NCBI GenBank assembly: GCA_007570785.1
Contig: ML661885.1
Location: 37,149,771-37,213,770, forward strand
DNA length: 64,000 nucleotides
Origin: Antilocapra americana
Lineage: Eukaryota > Chordata > Mammalia > Artiodactyla > Antilocapridae
Direction of reading: 5' to 3'
The notes beneath the pieces were generated by a model. It was not told where the DNA came from. It searched no databases and was given only the letters and a program-made list of their open reading frames with translations. The position numbers and the translations under genes were made by a program. This document shows, piece after piece, positions 10,423 to 23,404 of this stretch; within the stretch, counting starts at the first letter, position 1, and every line of letters begins with the position of its first letter.

Positions 10423-11287
10423 TAACTTATATGCAGAATACATCATGAGAAACGCTGGGCTGGAGGAAGCACGCTAGCTAGAATCAAGATTGCTGAGAGA
10501 TATACCAATAACCTCAGACATGCACATGACACCACCCTTATGGCAGAAAGCGAAGAACTAAAGAGCCTCTTGATGAAAGTGAAAGAGGAGAGTGAAAAAG
10601 TTGGCTTAAAGCTCAACATTCAGAAAACTAAGATCATGGCATCTGGTCCCATTACTTCATGGGAAATATATGGGGAAACAGTGGCTGACTTTATTTTTCT
10701 GGGCTCCAAAATCACTGCAGACGGTGACTGCAGCCATGAAATTAAAAGGCACTTATTCCTTGGAAGGAAAGTTATGACCAACCAATATATCATATTAAAA
10801 AGCAAAGACATTACTTTGTCAGCAAAGGTCCGTCTAGTCAAGGCTATAGTTTTTCCAGTGGTCATATATGGATGTGAGATTTGGACTATAAAGAAAGCTG
10901 AGCACCAAAGAATTGATGCTTTTGAACTGTGGTGTTGGAGAAGACTCTTTGAGAGTCCCTTGGACTGCAAGGAGATCCAACCAGTCCATCCTAAAGGAGA
11001 TCAGTCCTGAGTGTTCATTGGAAGGACTGATGTTGAAGCTGAAACTCCAGTACTCTGGCCACCTGATGTGAAGAGCTGACTCATTTGAAAAGACCCTGAT
11101 GCTGGGAAAGATTGAGGGCAGGAGAAGAAGGGGACAACAGAGGATGAGATGGCTGGATGGCATCACTGACTCAATGGACTTGGGTTTGGGTGGACTCCGG
11201 GAGTTGGTGATGGACAGGGAGGCCTGGAGTGCTGTGGTTCATGGGGTCTCAAAGAATCAGACACGACTGAGCGACTGAACTGAACTG
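10423..11287 (+). mobile_element. BovB (RTE) LINE, 3' part, with target-site duplication
   Basis: The copy begins 'taacttatatgcagaatac' within the reverse-transcriptase region and runs to the BovB end 'gactgaactgaactga'. A 9-bp target duplication AATGATACT flanks it (10414-10422 and 11288-11296), so the insertion is complete as a 5'-truncated event. A 156-codon frame (10540-11010) encodes the region after the RT active site. The YADD catalytic box, expected at about 10518, reads HAHD, so both the Tyr and the first Asp are lost. The copy cannot be active. Confidence 0.92.
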
Positions 11288-11311
11288 AATGATACTGTCA
11301 TTAATAGTGTG

Positions 11312-11520
11312 GCTTCTCTGGTGGCTCAGAGGGTAAAGAATCTGCCTGCAATGCAGGAAACCCAGGTTCAATCCCTGGGTTGGGAAGATCACCTGGAGAA
11401 GGGAGTGCCTACCCACTCCAGTATTCTTGCCTAGAGACGTCAATGGACGGAGGACCTTGGCAGGCTACAGTCCATGGGATCACAAAGAGTTGGACACAAC
11501 TGAGCAACTAACACTTTAAC
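11312..11520 (+). mobile_element. Bov-tA SINE
   Basis: Head 'ggcttctctggtggctcagagggtaaagaatctg', B box 'aggttcaatccctgggttgg', body to 'gttggacacaactgagcaact'. Lies 16 bp beyond the BovB target duplication. Confidence 0.9.
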
Positions 11521-11974
11521 TTTTCATAAGTATGTAAATGGGCTTCTAAACAGGAAATCAGAAAACACCTATTTCAGGCCAATCTCTACCACCGACTAGC
11601 TGATCTCTGATCTCTTAGCTCTAAAGTCTGAACTTCTATCATTCATGTATGACCATAATCATGATTAACAGCATACAGTGAAGAGAGAAGGCTACTCATT
11701 GTCATTTGATGGACTCAAAGAACTCTAGGCATATGCTATGCATTTATAACAGCTTTTTAAAATATGTCTTCTAAATGTGCTTTTATCTGATACATTCACA
11801 GACTTATTTAAAAAGTAAATGTATCTTTCAATACTGCAAATCCTTTACATCACATTCACAACAAAAGTAATTTAACCTAAATACAATTCATTATGATGAA
11901 TCACATTTAATGTTTCAAATGCTTTATCATGTTATTCAACCTAAAAATCTATATAACAGAGAATGCCTATATGA
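11521..11974. other. RIMS2 intron, nothing recognised
   Basis: AT-rich sequence with no gene or clear repeat. Confidence 0.35.
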
Positions 11975-12500
11975 AGTATATTAGGCAGAATTCTAAGATG
12001 ACTCCCATGATTATGCTGCCTTACGTGGCAAAGGGATTTTGCAAATGTAAGTAAGGTTACTAACCAGTTGACCTAAAGATAAGGAGCTTATCTCAGGGGG
12101 CCTAACATATCCACACGAACATTTTGAAAGCAGCGTGCTTTCTTTGGCTGGTTCCAGAAGAGTCCACCAGGGAGATCTGAAACACAAGAAGGGTTCAGCG
12201 TACCTTTGTGTCTTGAAGATGGAGGGGACCATGTGGAAAGGATCTGAGAGCAGCCTTTACCAATGCCTAGCTGAAAGGCAAAAAGAAAATGGAGACCTCA
12301 AGGGCAACACCTGCCAGAGTCTGTTCTTTGCCAGTACTCAGCCCAGCCTGCGATATCAGCCCTGATATCCGCCATGTGACACCCTAGGCAGGAACCCAGC
12401 CAGGCCTACGTGTCCTACAGAACAGGAAACTAACAAATGGGTGCTGTTTTAAGCTGCTAAATTTGTAGTAGTTGTTAAGCAACAAAATGTAATTCTTTAG
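11975..12500 (+). mobile_element. MLT1-type MaLR LTR
   Basis: Starts 'ggcagaattctaagatgactccc' and ends 'gtgctgttttaagctgctaaatttgtag', the two ends expected of this LTR group, with the middle decayed. Non-coding. Antisense to RIMS2. Confidence 0.65.
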
Positions 12501-13715
12501 ACTATTTTTTTTAATAGGATATGTATAAAAATAACCTGTTGTGACCACAGGAGTAGACCAATGGAAATTATTTGTAAGAACTCAACAAGCAGAGCTCTTA
12601 AACCATTCACTCTAGTGTTGGGTATTTCAAGACAAAGTGTATTTGGAGAAGCTACCTGCAGGTAAAAATCAAATTCTTGAAATACAAAACATCACAAGCA
12701 GAAAGCAACACAGGAGGTGTCCCTGTTATTCTTCTTCATGTAGTCTGATGACTCAACTGATTGGTACCCTCTGAATTCAAAGAAAGCCACTTGATTAAAT
12801 AAACAAAGTGTCAATCAGTTTCCCCTAATACTAGCTGAAAACCAGGAAACACTTTTCTGGTGACTTGACAAAAAAAATCAAAAAGTCCTTTCTGCTACAG
12901 ATTTAAAAAATTCTCCCAAGCCCCAAAAGGAGGCTCGCACTCAAATACCTAACAATCTCAGAGTGACTTCTTTCCAAAATCCTATGTCCCCAGAACCCAT
13001 TCCTTCTTGCTTTTACCTGGAAAATTTCATCCCTTTTGGCAGACAGACTTATTTTAGAGTCAGGATTTTCTTGATGTTAATATGGGAAATAATTTATGGA
13101 AAAAGGTTGAAGATAGATTGGTAGATTCTGAAAAATGACTTTAACTTTTGGTTTTGACCACAATTTATGTACTTTGAGTTAATAAGCCCTATTTATATAT
13201 TTTATTCAAATATTTTGCAAGTATAATTTAGAGAATCCATTTGCATTTCATCTAGAGATTTAAAAAATACATTAAAACATGAGAATTTCTAAAATTACTG
13301 ATTTATAGAATTTTAAAAGCCAGTGTATCTTTGTATTTCATATACTTCCTTCCTATAGCAATGAGCAAGTTGAGGTTCAGAGTAGCTACTTTCTCTTTAA
13401 TAAAAGATTTTTATCTTTAAAAACCAGTAATGATTTCAAATTGTACTTTAGCTGTCTTTTATTAATAACTTCTCTAATTTCTCAAAATTTCAAGTGTAAG
13501 AGAGTTGCCTCCAGTACTCTGGTTGGCTACTGTTGAGTAACTTCACAATGGTCGATATTAAATCAGGATGTGAAAGAGGTTGGTTTATTTACCCACTTGG
13601 CCCAGCAAGACCTCAATATATGGATATTCATATATAAGTGTATAAAAGCTTGTGTACTTATATTTATGTTTGTTAGGGCTTCTTAATATAATAAATAAAT
13701 TGTCAATTATGCAAT
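12501..13715. other. RIMS2 intron, nothing recognised
   Basis: AT-rich unique sequence. No supported gene or repeat. Confidence 0.35.
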
Positions 13716-15625
13716 GCTGGTTCAATTTTCAAAAATCAGTTAAGGTAATCCATCATATCAACAGGTTAGAATAAAAATCACATGATATCAACAGGTGTCA
13801 AAAGAGCATTCAACAAAATCCAACACCTTTTCATCATAAAAAACTCAATAACTAGGAGTAGCAGAGAGCTTCCTCAACTTGATAAGGAATATCTACAAAA
13901 AGCTTACAACTAAGTTCTTAACAGTGAGAAACTTGAAACTTTCATACAAAGATCAGATTCAAAGCAAGAATTTTCCTTTTTACCACTCCTTTCAACATCA
14001 TATTGGAAGCTCTAGCTGATACTGTAAAAGAATAAAAGGAAATAAAAGGTATATAGATTGAGAAGGAAGAAATAAAACTGTTTTTGTTCACAGATGGCAT
14101 GATTGTCTATGTAGAAAATCTGAAAAGAACTGACATGAAAACTCCTGGAACTAGTAAGTGACTGCAGCAAGGGAGCCAAATACAAGCTTAATATTTAAGT
14201 CAACTGCTTTCCTATATACCAGCAATGAACAAGTGGAATTTGAAATTAAAAACATAATACCATTTACATTAGCATCCAAAAAATGGAATACTTAGGTATA
14301 ATAGCTAACAAAATATGTACAAGACCTATATGAGGAAAACTATAAAACTCCGATGGATAACATCAAAGAACAACTAAATAAATGGAGGGATATTTCATAG
14401 TCCTGAGTAGGAAGACGCAATATTGCTGAAATGGCAGGTCTTTGCAACATGATCAGCAGACTAAATGCAATCCCAGTCAAAATCCTAGCAAGTTATCTTG
14501 AGATCCTGACAAACTGACTATAAACTTTACACAGAGAGGCAAAAGACTCAAAGAAAAAGTTGGAGGACTGACACTATCCAACTTCAAGACTTACTATAAT
14601 GTTACAGTAATAGGTCAATAGAACAAAATATATAGCCCCAAAACAGACTCACATAAATATAGTCAACTGATATTTGACAAAGGAGCAAAGGGAATACAAT
14701 GGAGCAGAGACAGTCTCTTCAATGATGCTGCTAGAAGTACAACTGGATGTCCACATACAAAAAAACAAAACAAAGCTAGACACAGACCTTAAATCCTTTA
14801 TAGAAATTAACTTAAAAGGAGTCATAAACATAAATGTAAAATGCAAAACTATAAATCTCCTAGAAGACAACATTGGAGAAAGCCTAGATGACTTTGGGTA
14901 TGGTGATGACTTTTTAGATACAACAATAATAGCATGATCCATGAAATAAAGAATTAATAAGTTGCATTTTATTAAAATTAAAAAGTTTTGCCTTGCAAAA
15001 CACTCTGCCAGGGGAATGAGAAGATAAGCCACAGGCTGAAAGAAATAGTTGTAAAAGACATATCTAATAATGGACTATTATCCAAAGTATAGAAAGAACT
15101 CTTAAAACATAACAATAAGAAAACGTACAACCTGATTATAAGATGGGCCAAACAGCCTGACACCTCACCAAAGAAGACAGGATACAGACGGCAAATAATC
15201 ATAGGAAAACGTGCTCCAGATCATGTCATCAGGGAAATGCACATTAAAACAACAGTGAGATACCAGGACACACCTATTTTGTGTGTGTGTTAATTGCTCA
15301 GTTGTGTCTGACTCTGCGACCCCTTGGACTGTAACCTGCCAAGCTCCTCTGTCCATGGGATTTTCCAGGCATGAATGTTGGAGTGGGTAGCCATTCCCTT
15401 CTTCAGAGGCTCTTTCTGACCCAAGGACTGAGCCCGGGTCTCATGCATTGCAGGGGGGTTCTTTACCGTCTGAGCCACTAGGATTAGAATGAACTCTGAC
15501 AACACCAAATGCTGCTGAGGAAGTGCAGCAACAGGAACTCTCACTCACTGCAAACTGGAACAGACGCTGTGGAAAACAGTTCATGCTTTCTTACAAAATG
15601 AAGAGATTACCTCAGAGCATCAGAC
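13716..15625 (+). mobile_element. Old L1, ORF2 region, broken, with nested Bov-tA
   Basis: Recognisable L1 ORF2 stretches run in order: 'aatgctggttcaattttc' (fingers/palm), 'tattggaagctctagct', the active-site region, 'tgtacaagacctatatgagga', and 'gaaatgcacattaaaacaaca'. The catalytic FADD box reads FTDG (about 14086-14097), and stops interrupt every frame. The longest remnants are 14674-14937 plus and antisense 14649-15032; neither is a gene. A Bov-tA in reverse orientation splits it at about 15280-15482. Antisense to RIMS2. Confidence 0.85.
15280..15482 (-). mobile_element. Bov-tA SINE nested in L1
   Basis: Reverse-oriented: 'gctcagttgtgtctgactctgcgacccc', '...ctcctctgtccatgggattttcc', ending in the tRNA-like head 'ttctttaccgtctgagccacta'. 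A short GT run (15279-15288) marks its tail. Confidence 0.9.
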
Positions 15626-17555
15626 ACTCAGCTCCCACTTGTTAATATTGTTAATAATCATTAATCCTGATTTTAGCAAGAAATAAAACCAAGCTATGAC
15701 TCTTTTGCAGTAAGATCATTCTAATTTTTTTCCCATAAAAGTTGAGGCTTACCACTATGGTATTCTTAACACATTTAAGAAATTATAGCTCTCACTCTTA
15801 CTCTTTTGGGAGTTGTCATTTCTGTGGTACCTTCTTGTTCCCACTATCTGATGTTGATATTATGACAAATGAAATTTTTTAGAAAATTGCTCCCCTTGGT
15901 TGTTTTTAGCTGACAGGTCTGTCCTTGGTCACACATAGGTCCACTGATATTTGTGCCTGTTTCTCTCTCAAGAATAGACATGAAATATCATCAACCTCTT
16001 CGTAACTCTCAAGTTAGCTATTTTGAGGCAGAATTTTGTGGTGAGAAGAGCATGCCATTTTAGAATCAGTTTTTATTTGATCATACGCAAACTTGAGATC
16101 AGATTTAGCCTATGTCACAGAATAAATGAAATGCAGTGGTATTTAATGAATAGTGATAAATAAGGATTTGATACTGCAGTCTATGTAAAACCTTTTTGAA
16201 AACTGTAAAATGTTATACAAATCCTTCTTTGAAAAATGACTGGAATAATGGGAAATTATCCTAAATTTAAAGAGAGAAAACTATATATAAGAAAGTGGAG
16301 TCCTCCCACAGGAAGGAGATCCTGTGGGCCAAACTGGATTTAGGCGTTGCTTTCCCCATGCAAACCCACCGTTTTCCTACGATACCAAGGTGGTCGCCAT
16401 TAGGTTGAGAACAAAAGAAGTGGGCAGGGCAGAGAGGCTGGGGACTATAACAGGATCTTGAGGCTTAAACCGTTATGCAATGAGGTGTTTGGTTAGAGTC
16501 ATTTACACTTGAAACTGACCGGAATCAAACAGCCTTCTGAATTTCAGAAGGATCTGTATAGAAAAAAATAATTACCAGTCCATTTATAATATAAAAGGTA
16601 ACTAATGTTTTCCTAATCTGTACTAGAGAGAAGTGGGCTATGAAGTGGGCTATACCTTCTCTCTAATGCAAACCTTTGTGGCCATAAAGAAAAAAGGACA
16701 AAGAAACTCTTCCCAAAAACAGAAACCAGGGTCCCAGATAGGTAAACCAAGAAATGTATTCTACTCTCAATCTTCACCATTCCCTCCAAATGGGATGTGA
16801 AAGTTCCTGTAGATGATTGATTGCTTTGTGTTTCCTATTCTTTCCTTTAGACATGAAAATGTTTATTTTGGCTATCCTGTTGCTATTGTACCATTTAAAC
16901 AGGAGGTACTGGAGGCGGATAATACGTTTTACAGTTTATAGGTCACTATAACATGAAAAGCCATATGTGTTTGTGAGGGAGAGGACTATACATCACTCAG
17001 AGATCCTAGACTTCAACCTGCAGGTAAGTGGATGACAATTTAAGGTCGTCTTTCTTAGAGATCGCCTATGTTCTATATGCAAAATAAGGATGTCCTCAGA
17101 TATCTGGTGGCTCACTCTGCTGGAAAAGTTAAAATGAAGAGAGCCATACACTTCACCACAGGTTTCTTCCGTAGATTTCTTTTACCATTCCTATCTGTTT
17201 ATCTTACTGGACAAAGAGGAAAATTACCAAATAACAAGCTAGTATTTTAAAAAATTAAAAATAGGGAATTCGGCTGAGCTTAATAGTTTTTGTCCCCCAC
17301 TGGTAATCATAGCTCTAGGTGGATATCTGTTAGTGTTCTGGGCTCACCAGCACTTGAACCTTCTTCCTATATATGAGAAACAACCCATCCTTTCACTGTA
17401 GACGCTAACACCGTCACAGGTCATTTTCTCAGCCTGCCTGCCAAGGGGGACGTGAGCAAATGGCCAAGGTTCTGCTGATCTGACATCATTGCTCCAAACT
17501 CACTGAATTTGGAGAGGAAGAGCCAAAAAGCTTAGTTTGACCAAATCACTGGGCT
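15626..17555. other. RIMS2 intron, nothing recognised
   Basis: AT-rich sequence. 16624-16664 holds a small direct plus inverted duplication (see findings). No gene seen. Confidence 0.35.
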
Positions 17556-17800
17556 ACTGTAGGGCTTTGAAAGGTAGGGGAGCTAAACTGTATATAAGAA
17601 CCAGATTGTGAAAGATTTTGAATGTCAGGCTAAAGGTTTTATTGGTGTGTTTAAGAAAATTGATCTGGGGACAATGAAGTTAGATTGGAGTAGGGAGATC
17701 AAGACATGAAAGAGGGCAGGTTGGGAGACTCAGACGCTTTCAAAGATGGACTAAGACAGTCCTAAACTATCAAGGTGACAATGAAAATGTGAAGGAAGAA
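17556..17800 (-). mobile_element. L2 fragment
   Basis: The phrase 'agggctttgaaaggtaggg ... gaatgtcaggctaaaggtttt ... aaaattgatctgggga' is the antisense-read form of the same L2 region seen at 3450-5245. Decayed. Confidence 0.5.
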
Positions 17801-19289
17801 AAAACTGAGGAAAGCTGAGAAGGCAGCATTTCCTTCGTAGAAGGTGCCAACTCGTGGCGCACAGTTAAGTTACACGTGGTCAATAGGTATGTTGGCTCAA
17901 CTAATGTTAAAATTTTTTCACTTAGGCATCAACATTTTAAAATGTAAAGGCTTTAAGTAAACTGTCAGATTTATAGCTTCTCTTCGGGAAAAGAGAAGAA
18001 TAAACTGCCAACCCTGGGCTGATATTCAACTTGGCATCAATTAGCTAGAACTGAGTATTCACCATTCGTTTTTGGATGGATAAGCTTTCTCCAGCTTTTC
18101 TGAGTCCCTGCATTTTCCCTTTTGTACAGTATCTGGCCTACTTCACTGATGTATGTTACCTTCCCAGCCTTTGACTTACAGGAATAATAAGAGATCAAAT
18201 GATTACTGGAACAGCTAAAATAAATGGCCCTTTCATTTTAGTCTAATTAGGCATAATCTAAACCTTAAATGATTCTTCAAAATTAGAACTGATATTATCA
18301 CTTTTTGTTAGTTTTTTAAACTGGTCAAATAGTATATATTATATATATATAGCATTAGGTAAATCTCCTCCTCCTCAAATAAACATCATTACCATATGTG
18401 ATTAGAATATACAGAATGATCTTCTCCGATCAACAGAGAAGACCAGCAGAGAGCACTTAACCATCATCCTTGGCAGCACTGGGAAGCTGCCACTACGATT
18501 TTCAAGAGGGTTTCTTTTATAAGTCATTACATAAAACATGTCTCAATAGGGAAGCTTGTACCTATTTTCTAGCTTTGGATTTAGTGAACCTGCTGAAGAA
18601 TCATAGCAAACTGGGGTTTAACTTCACTTTTGTATTAAATTTAAATTACTTTAAGGGTATTATTTGGACACTTGGCAGTGAAAGATTTTTAATTTTTGAT
18701 TAAAATGCAATATTTGACAAGCATTTTGTGCAGAACTGTTCTTTGATTTACCTTTTTAAATTCCAAAATCTTTTGCCTCATTTTAGTCCATGGGGTCACA
18801 AAGAGTCAGACACGACTTAGTGACTAAAACAGTAACAATAAGCCTAAACGTAAATCTAATATAAAAACTGTGCTGTTGCTGAATATGATGTGGACTCATG
18901 TAAGAAGTGATTTATTGTACAGAACCAATAACAAGTAGGAGATATTATATATATAGTACCCCCTAAGAAAAGATACGTGTTAGGACTAGTACTGTCCCCA
19001 ACATTGGTATTGTGAGAATACACAAAAACTGTGAACAGTGAATTTTAATAAGTTCAAATCACACATTATAATTTTAAAACAGTGTAAATATAGGGGCTAG
19101 CAGTCAGTTACACTGATATTCAGCTTGAAAAGAATGGTACAACTACATACTGTTGTTATTAACAGTGGAATACCTACTGTGCTAGACATGATGTTTGTAT
19201 TTAGGATTATATTTAAGTGCATGGATAATTTTTTATTCCAATGGAGCATGGGTAAAGTGCTAAGCTCCATTTTAATCAAACGGGGCTGC
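17801..19289. other. RIMS2 intron with a SINE scrap
   Basis: Mostly unassigned AT-rich sequence with an AT run at 18332-18352. 18784-18834 is an isolated BovA/BovB tail ('agtccatggggtcacaaagag' to 'gtgactaaaacag', plus strand). No gene seen. Confidence 0.5.
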
Positions 19290-19455
19290 TTATTAAGAAT
19301 TAAGTACACAGGGAACTATACGCAACATCCTGTGATTAAACCATAATAGAAAAGAATATTAAAAAGAATGATATGTGTAATTGAATCACTTTGCTGTACA
19401 GCAGAAATTAACATAACACTGTAAATCAACTATACTTTAATAAAAAATAAAAACT
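19290..19455 (+). mobile_element. L1 3' end fragment
   Basis: Final part of L1: 'cacagggaactatacgcaac', 'ttgctgtacagcagaaatta', 'aaatcaactatactttaata' then an A-rich tail. Antisense to RIMS2. Confidence 0.75.
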
Positions 19456-20384
19456 AAATGTATTACTTAAGGATTAGAATAAGATAATGTCTTTTACTGA
19501 TTGTACAGCCTCTTTAAGAGTGGAGGTCTTAAATACAGTCTGTTTAGCTCCTTTTATATTAATTCCTCATAGCTTCACTGTCACATGCAAAGACACCTTC
19601 CTCAGTTGTTCTGGTGATTTTTAAACTATTCTTATTTCTTAGATGGTTTTCCTATAACTTAACCTTCAAAATAGTGGCATGTAAAAGAAATTTAATAAAT
19701 TAATTTATTCTGTTAAATTGTATTAAGTTGATAGGATCTCTCCTTCTATAGGACTGCCAAGTCAAATTTTAAACAAAGGAAGAAGGCCACAAAATCAAGC
19801 ACATCAAATTCATCACATACTATATGTACGTAACTGAACAAAAATCACTAGCCCAGAAACAAGTAACTTTAAGATATCTTGAAAAACCAGATCTAAAGAT
19901 ATTAGGATATATGCCATTTCCCTGCATTACATGACCATAACCACTGCCCCTGGATCTATCGGTGAGACACTTGCTTCTCCTACTTGGAATGGTAATCATT
20001 TCAATGGTTTCTTCTTTCTCAGAATTATTATAATGTTTAAAAATTCTACAAACAATAACAGCCTATATTGGAGTGGTAGACTCAATGTTGGGGCCAAGTG
20101 GTTTACATAATGATGCTAATACTTAACTCAGAGCGTTCAATGATAAATAAACATAATTTATAAATAGTTAAATAACAAGTAGGTGCTATTATCATTACTT
20201 TTATTTAAAAGAAAACTATTCAGAGTTTGGAGAATAGTTATCTGGAATATATCCAGAAACAAAGAAGCAAAAATAAAAACCTGTAAGCATACAAAAAAAA
20301 TTGCTACAAAGACCATTTTATTTTGCTTATACTAATGACCCTCTCCTCCTCACTCAAGTCAGCCCTATTGAAAGTTATAATCTG
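19456..20384. other. RIMS2 intron, nothing recognised
   Basis: AT-rich sequence; no gene or clear repeat. Confidence 0.35.
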
Positions 20385-20965
20385 TGGCCAAGTTCCTTAA
20401 CTTCTCAAGCTCAGTTTTCACATGTGTAAATTGATGAAAATAATAAGTTCCTTGAAGAATTATCATGATATCAAAGGAATGTGGCAAAGGAGAAGGTGCT
20501 CAATAAATGGATACCATAATTGTACTTGATTTTCAAAACATAGTATGTTGCAAGGAAATGCAGTAAAATAATGAAGAAACAATACACAGAATAGTTGGGA
20601 TTATAAACTTCAGAGCCAGATTATGGGTTTTGATCCCAGCTCCACTTACTGGCTGTGGACTCTGGGCAAACTGCTCTCAAAGGTATGTAGGAGGCATTGA
20701 GAGCTATCACTGATGCCTGAACCCATATATAACCTCACTTTCTCAGGATACCCTTTCTGTAAGTCCTCAGTTAGGCTTTCTTATTGCACTCTGTACTTCA
20801 CCTTCCTAAGCCTTGTCACAGTTTTAATTACATAGCTATTTCCTATTAATATCTATCTCCATTAGACTATGAGTTCTAAGAAGGTAGGAGGCATATTCAG
20901 CTAATTAGTGACTAACACATCTCAGAACTTCAGTACTTATTTCTGAATGAATGAATGAGTAACTA
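20385..20965 (+). mobile_element. Cluster of MIR and L2 relics
   Basis: Three decayed pieces: a MIR at 20385-20515 ('gtggccaagttccttaacttctcaagc'), a second MIR at 20595-20680 ('ttatgggttttgatcccagctccac') and an L2 3' end at about 20735-20965 ('attagactatgagttctaagaagg' to 'tgaatgaatgaatga'). Confidence 0.6.
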
Positions 20966-21189
20966 GAATATAGTCTCTCACTAAACATCTCAGCACTTCC
21001 TATGTAAAATGATAATGCCTGGATGTGCTGTCCAAGAGAGAAATGAGAATATGGAATTGGAAGGCAGAGTACCATTGAGATTAGTTAGCTGTTGCACCAT
21101 TTCTGAAAAGACCAAAAAAGAAAAAAAAGAGAGAGAGACTAGCTTTAAAATCAGACTGATTACTGAACTGATCAACTGAAAGAAGTGAA

Positions 21190-21338
21190 AATGTTAGTTG
21201 CTCAGTCGTATCTGACTCTTTGTGATCTCAAGGACTGTAGCCTGCCAGGCTCCTCTGTCCATGGAATTCTCCAGGTAATAATACAGGAGTGGGTAGCCAT
21301 TCCCTTCTCCAGGGGATCTTTCCAACCCAGGGATTGAT
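21190..21338 (-). mobile_element. Bov-tA SINE, 5'-truncated
   Basis: Reverse-oriented BovA body ('gctcagtcgtatctgactctttg' to 'cttctccaggggatctttcc', 'aacccagggattga'). The tRNA-like head is missing. Confidence 0.88.
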
Positions 21339-22149
21339 TACTTTAGTTAAATCACACCGGCTGGTAGATCACTGCTCTCTTTTGAAAATCATCTGTTGTG
21401 ATGAATTTTCTTTATAAATTAGTATGGTTTCACAGTTATGACTATAATAACTTGGTTCTGAGTAAGCTTATGAGAGTATGTTACCCACATGAACTTTATG
21501 AGTCCTGTGGGGGTGTCTCAAGAGAAAAAAATGGCAGAGAAGCACCATTCCAGGCCAGTGATTTCTAACTTTTATAACTCTTCAGGGCATACTGAAAAAC
21601 CCTCAACAATCTCAGTACTTTCAAGGGTGGTAGGAGTATAGCAGAATCAAAGAAGAAAGTTAGGATTTCTTCTCTTGGCAGTAAAATGACTATAACCCAG
21701 TGGAAAGACCTCTAATTTATGGGAAGTGCCTCCTCTCTGGTTACTTGTAGAGAACTATATGTTTCATTTTAAAAATTCTGGCTTCCTTATGGAACATTTT
21801 GTCTTGGCAACTCAAGAAACCATATTATAGGACAGAAATCTGTTCCAATTACCCATGTGTAGATGTAGGAATTTCCTTTGGGATTAGTATGCCAGAGTCA
21901 AGGTTAAGTCAATGTACTTAAAATTTAGAAAAAAATTTAGTTTATGTAAGTTTATTTTTTGTCTCAAAAAGGCTTTTAGGATGGTATTTTGCAAATCCAA
22001 TAATTCTAGCTACTACTTTAGAAAGGAGGATGATAGCTTACCTGAAGCAAAGTCAAGACTGAAGACTTGGTGTAGAAATTTAAACTGAGAAATGAGTTTA
22101 TTACAATGTGTCTTATTTAAACATGTGTCTTGACATACACCTAGGTTTG
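21339..22149. other. RIMS2 intron, nothing recognised
   Basis: AT-rich sequence without supported features. Confidence 0.35.
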
Positions 22150-22440
22150 AGTTCTAGTTTCAACACTTACTAGGTATGGGACTGTGGCCAAGTGTATGCA
22201 AATAATAAACTCTATATTGCTTGTTTGTGTGATTGACTGTCATACTGACTATTACCTACTATCTGGGTGACCTTGGGCAAGTTTCTGAATCTCTCTGCCT
22301 ATGTTTCCTCATTTGTTAACTGGGGATAATAAAAGCACTGTCTTATAAGACTGCTGTGGGCCTAAAAGAGTACGTGAGTGTCAGGTTTCTAGAATAGTGC
22401 CTGGCTAATAACAAATACTGAAAGTTTTAGCTACAATTAT
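22150..22440 (+). mobile_element. Two adjacent MIR SINE relics
   Basis: 22150-22210 has 'gttctagtttcaacacttactaggtatggg'. 22255-22435 has the full MIR core 'gggtgaccttgggcaagtttctgaa ... ctcatttgttaactggggataataa ... atagtgcctggctaata'. Confidence 0.7.
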
Positions 22441-23404
22441 GATCATTCCTTTACCCAATTTGATTTTCTAATTTCTTGACTTGTTTATATCTCCTGAAAT
22501 GTTAATCATTTAATAACAGAAAACAAACCATAAATGTACAAGAACAGCAAAAGATTAGTATGAAAATTAAAAGTTACATTTATACAGGGAAGTAGTACCC
22601 TACTATTAAACCTGTATTAATCTAATGAAAACTGATACTGCAACAATAAGCTAGAAGAAACCTAGACAGCAATAATCAGCAAGTTATGCTAAAGAACACT
22701 TTTCAGACGAATTTTAATCAGCCATTTTCTACCTCCTGTCCTCCACTGGGAAAAAAGGGGAAAAATTATTTCTACCTGTTCTCAGAGCAGATAATTTCTT
22801 TCAAATTAGGGCTCCTTACAGATTTACAAATAAGAAGTCATTGATTATCACAGAATAAAAGCAAAGTAAATCCTAAACCAGAGGTAATATGATGATGACA
22901 ATAAATCTATCCTGGTATATGTACAAAGATGAACACAGTTTACAACTAGCTCATCAATAAATTGATAACTGGCATTTCAAATGTTGGGACACTACTATTT
23001 AGCAGCCAATTCTTTGATTTACAAATTATGTTTCTGGTATTAGTTGTTAAATCGTATAGGAAAGTTTTTCACAAAGAAAACGTATGTTGTGTTATTGAAA
23101 ACTTTATGAAGTACTTCAAGTCACTTGGTGAAAAGTTGAAGAGTCCCCTTCAGCTGTTTTTCTCATTAGCTTAATTAAAATGACATTACTCAAACAGCTG
23201 AGATTGACAACCAATAGTCAGATTCATAGTATTGTGCCTGCCAACGAGGTTCAAGTGCCCACAGCACAAACCAGCCTTTTGTACTGCCAACCTTAGACCT
23301 GTCCATTGTATCACCCCCCTCCTCATTCGGATCCTGTTTCAAAGCTCTGCTACTGCTTTTCCCTTTCCCTTTTGATTATTTCTGTCCTCTAAATCAAATG
23401 CTAA
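22441..23404. other. RIMS2 intron just downstream of the gamma exon
   Basis: AT-rich unique sequence on the 3' side of the gamma exon (gene sense). No repeat recognised; the absence of young SINEs close to the CpG island is noted. Confidence 0.35.

Noticed and set aside
14649..15032. 127-codon minus-strand frame
   Set aside because: Antisense shadow of degraded L1 ORF2.
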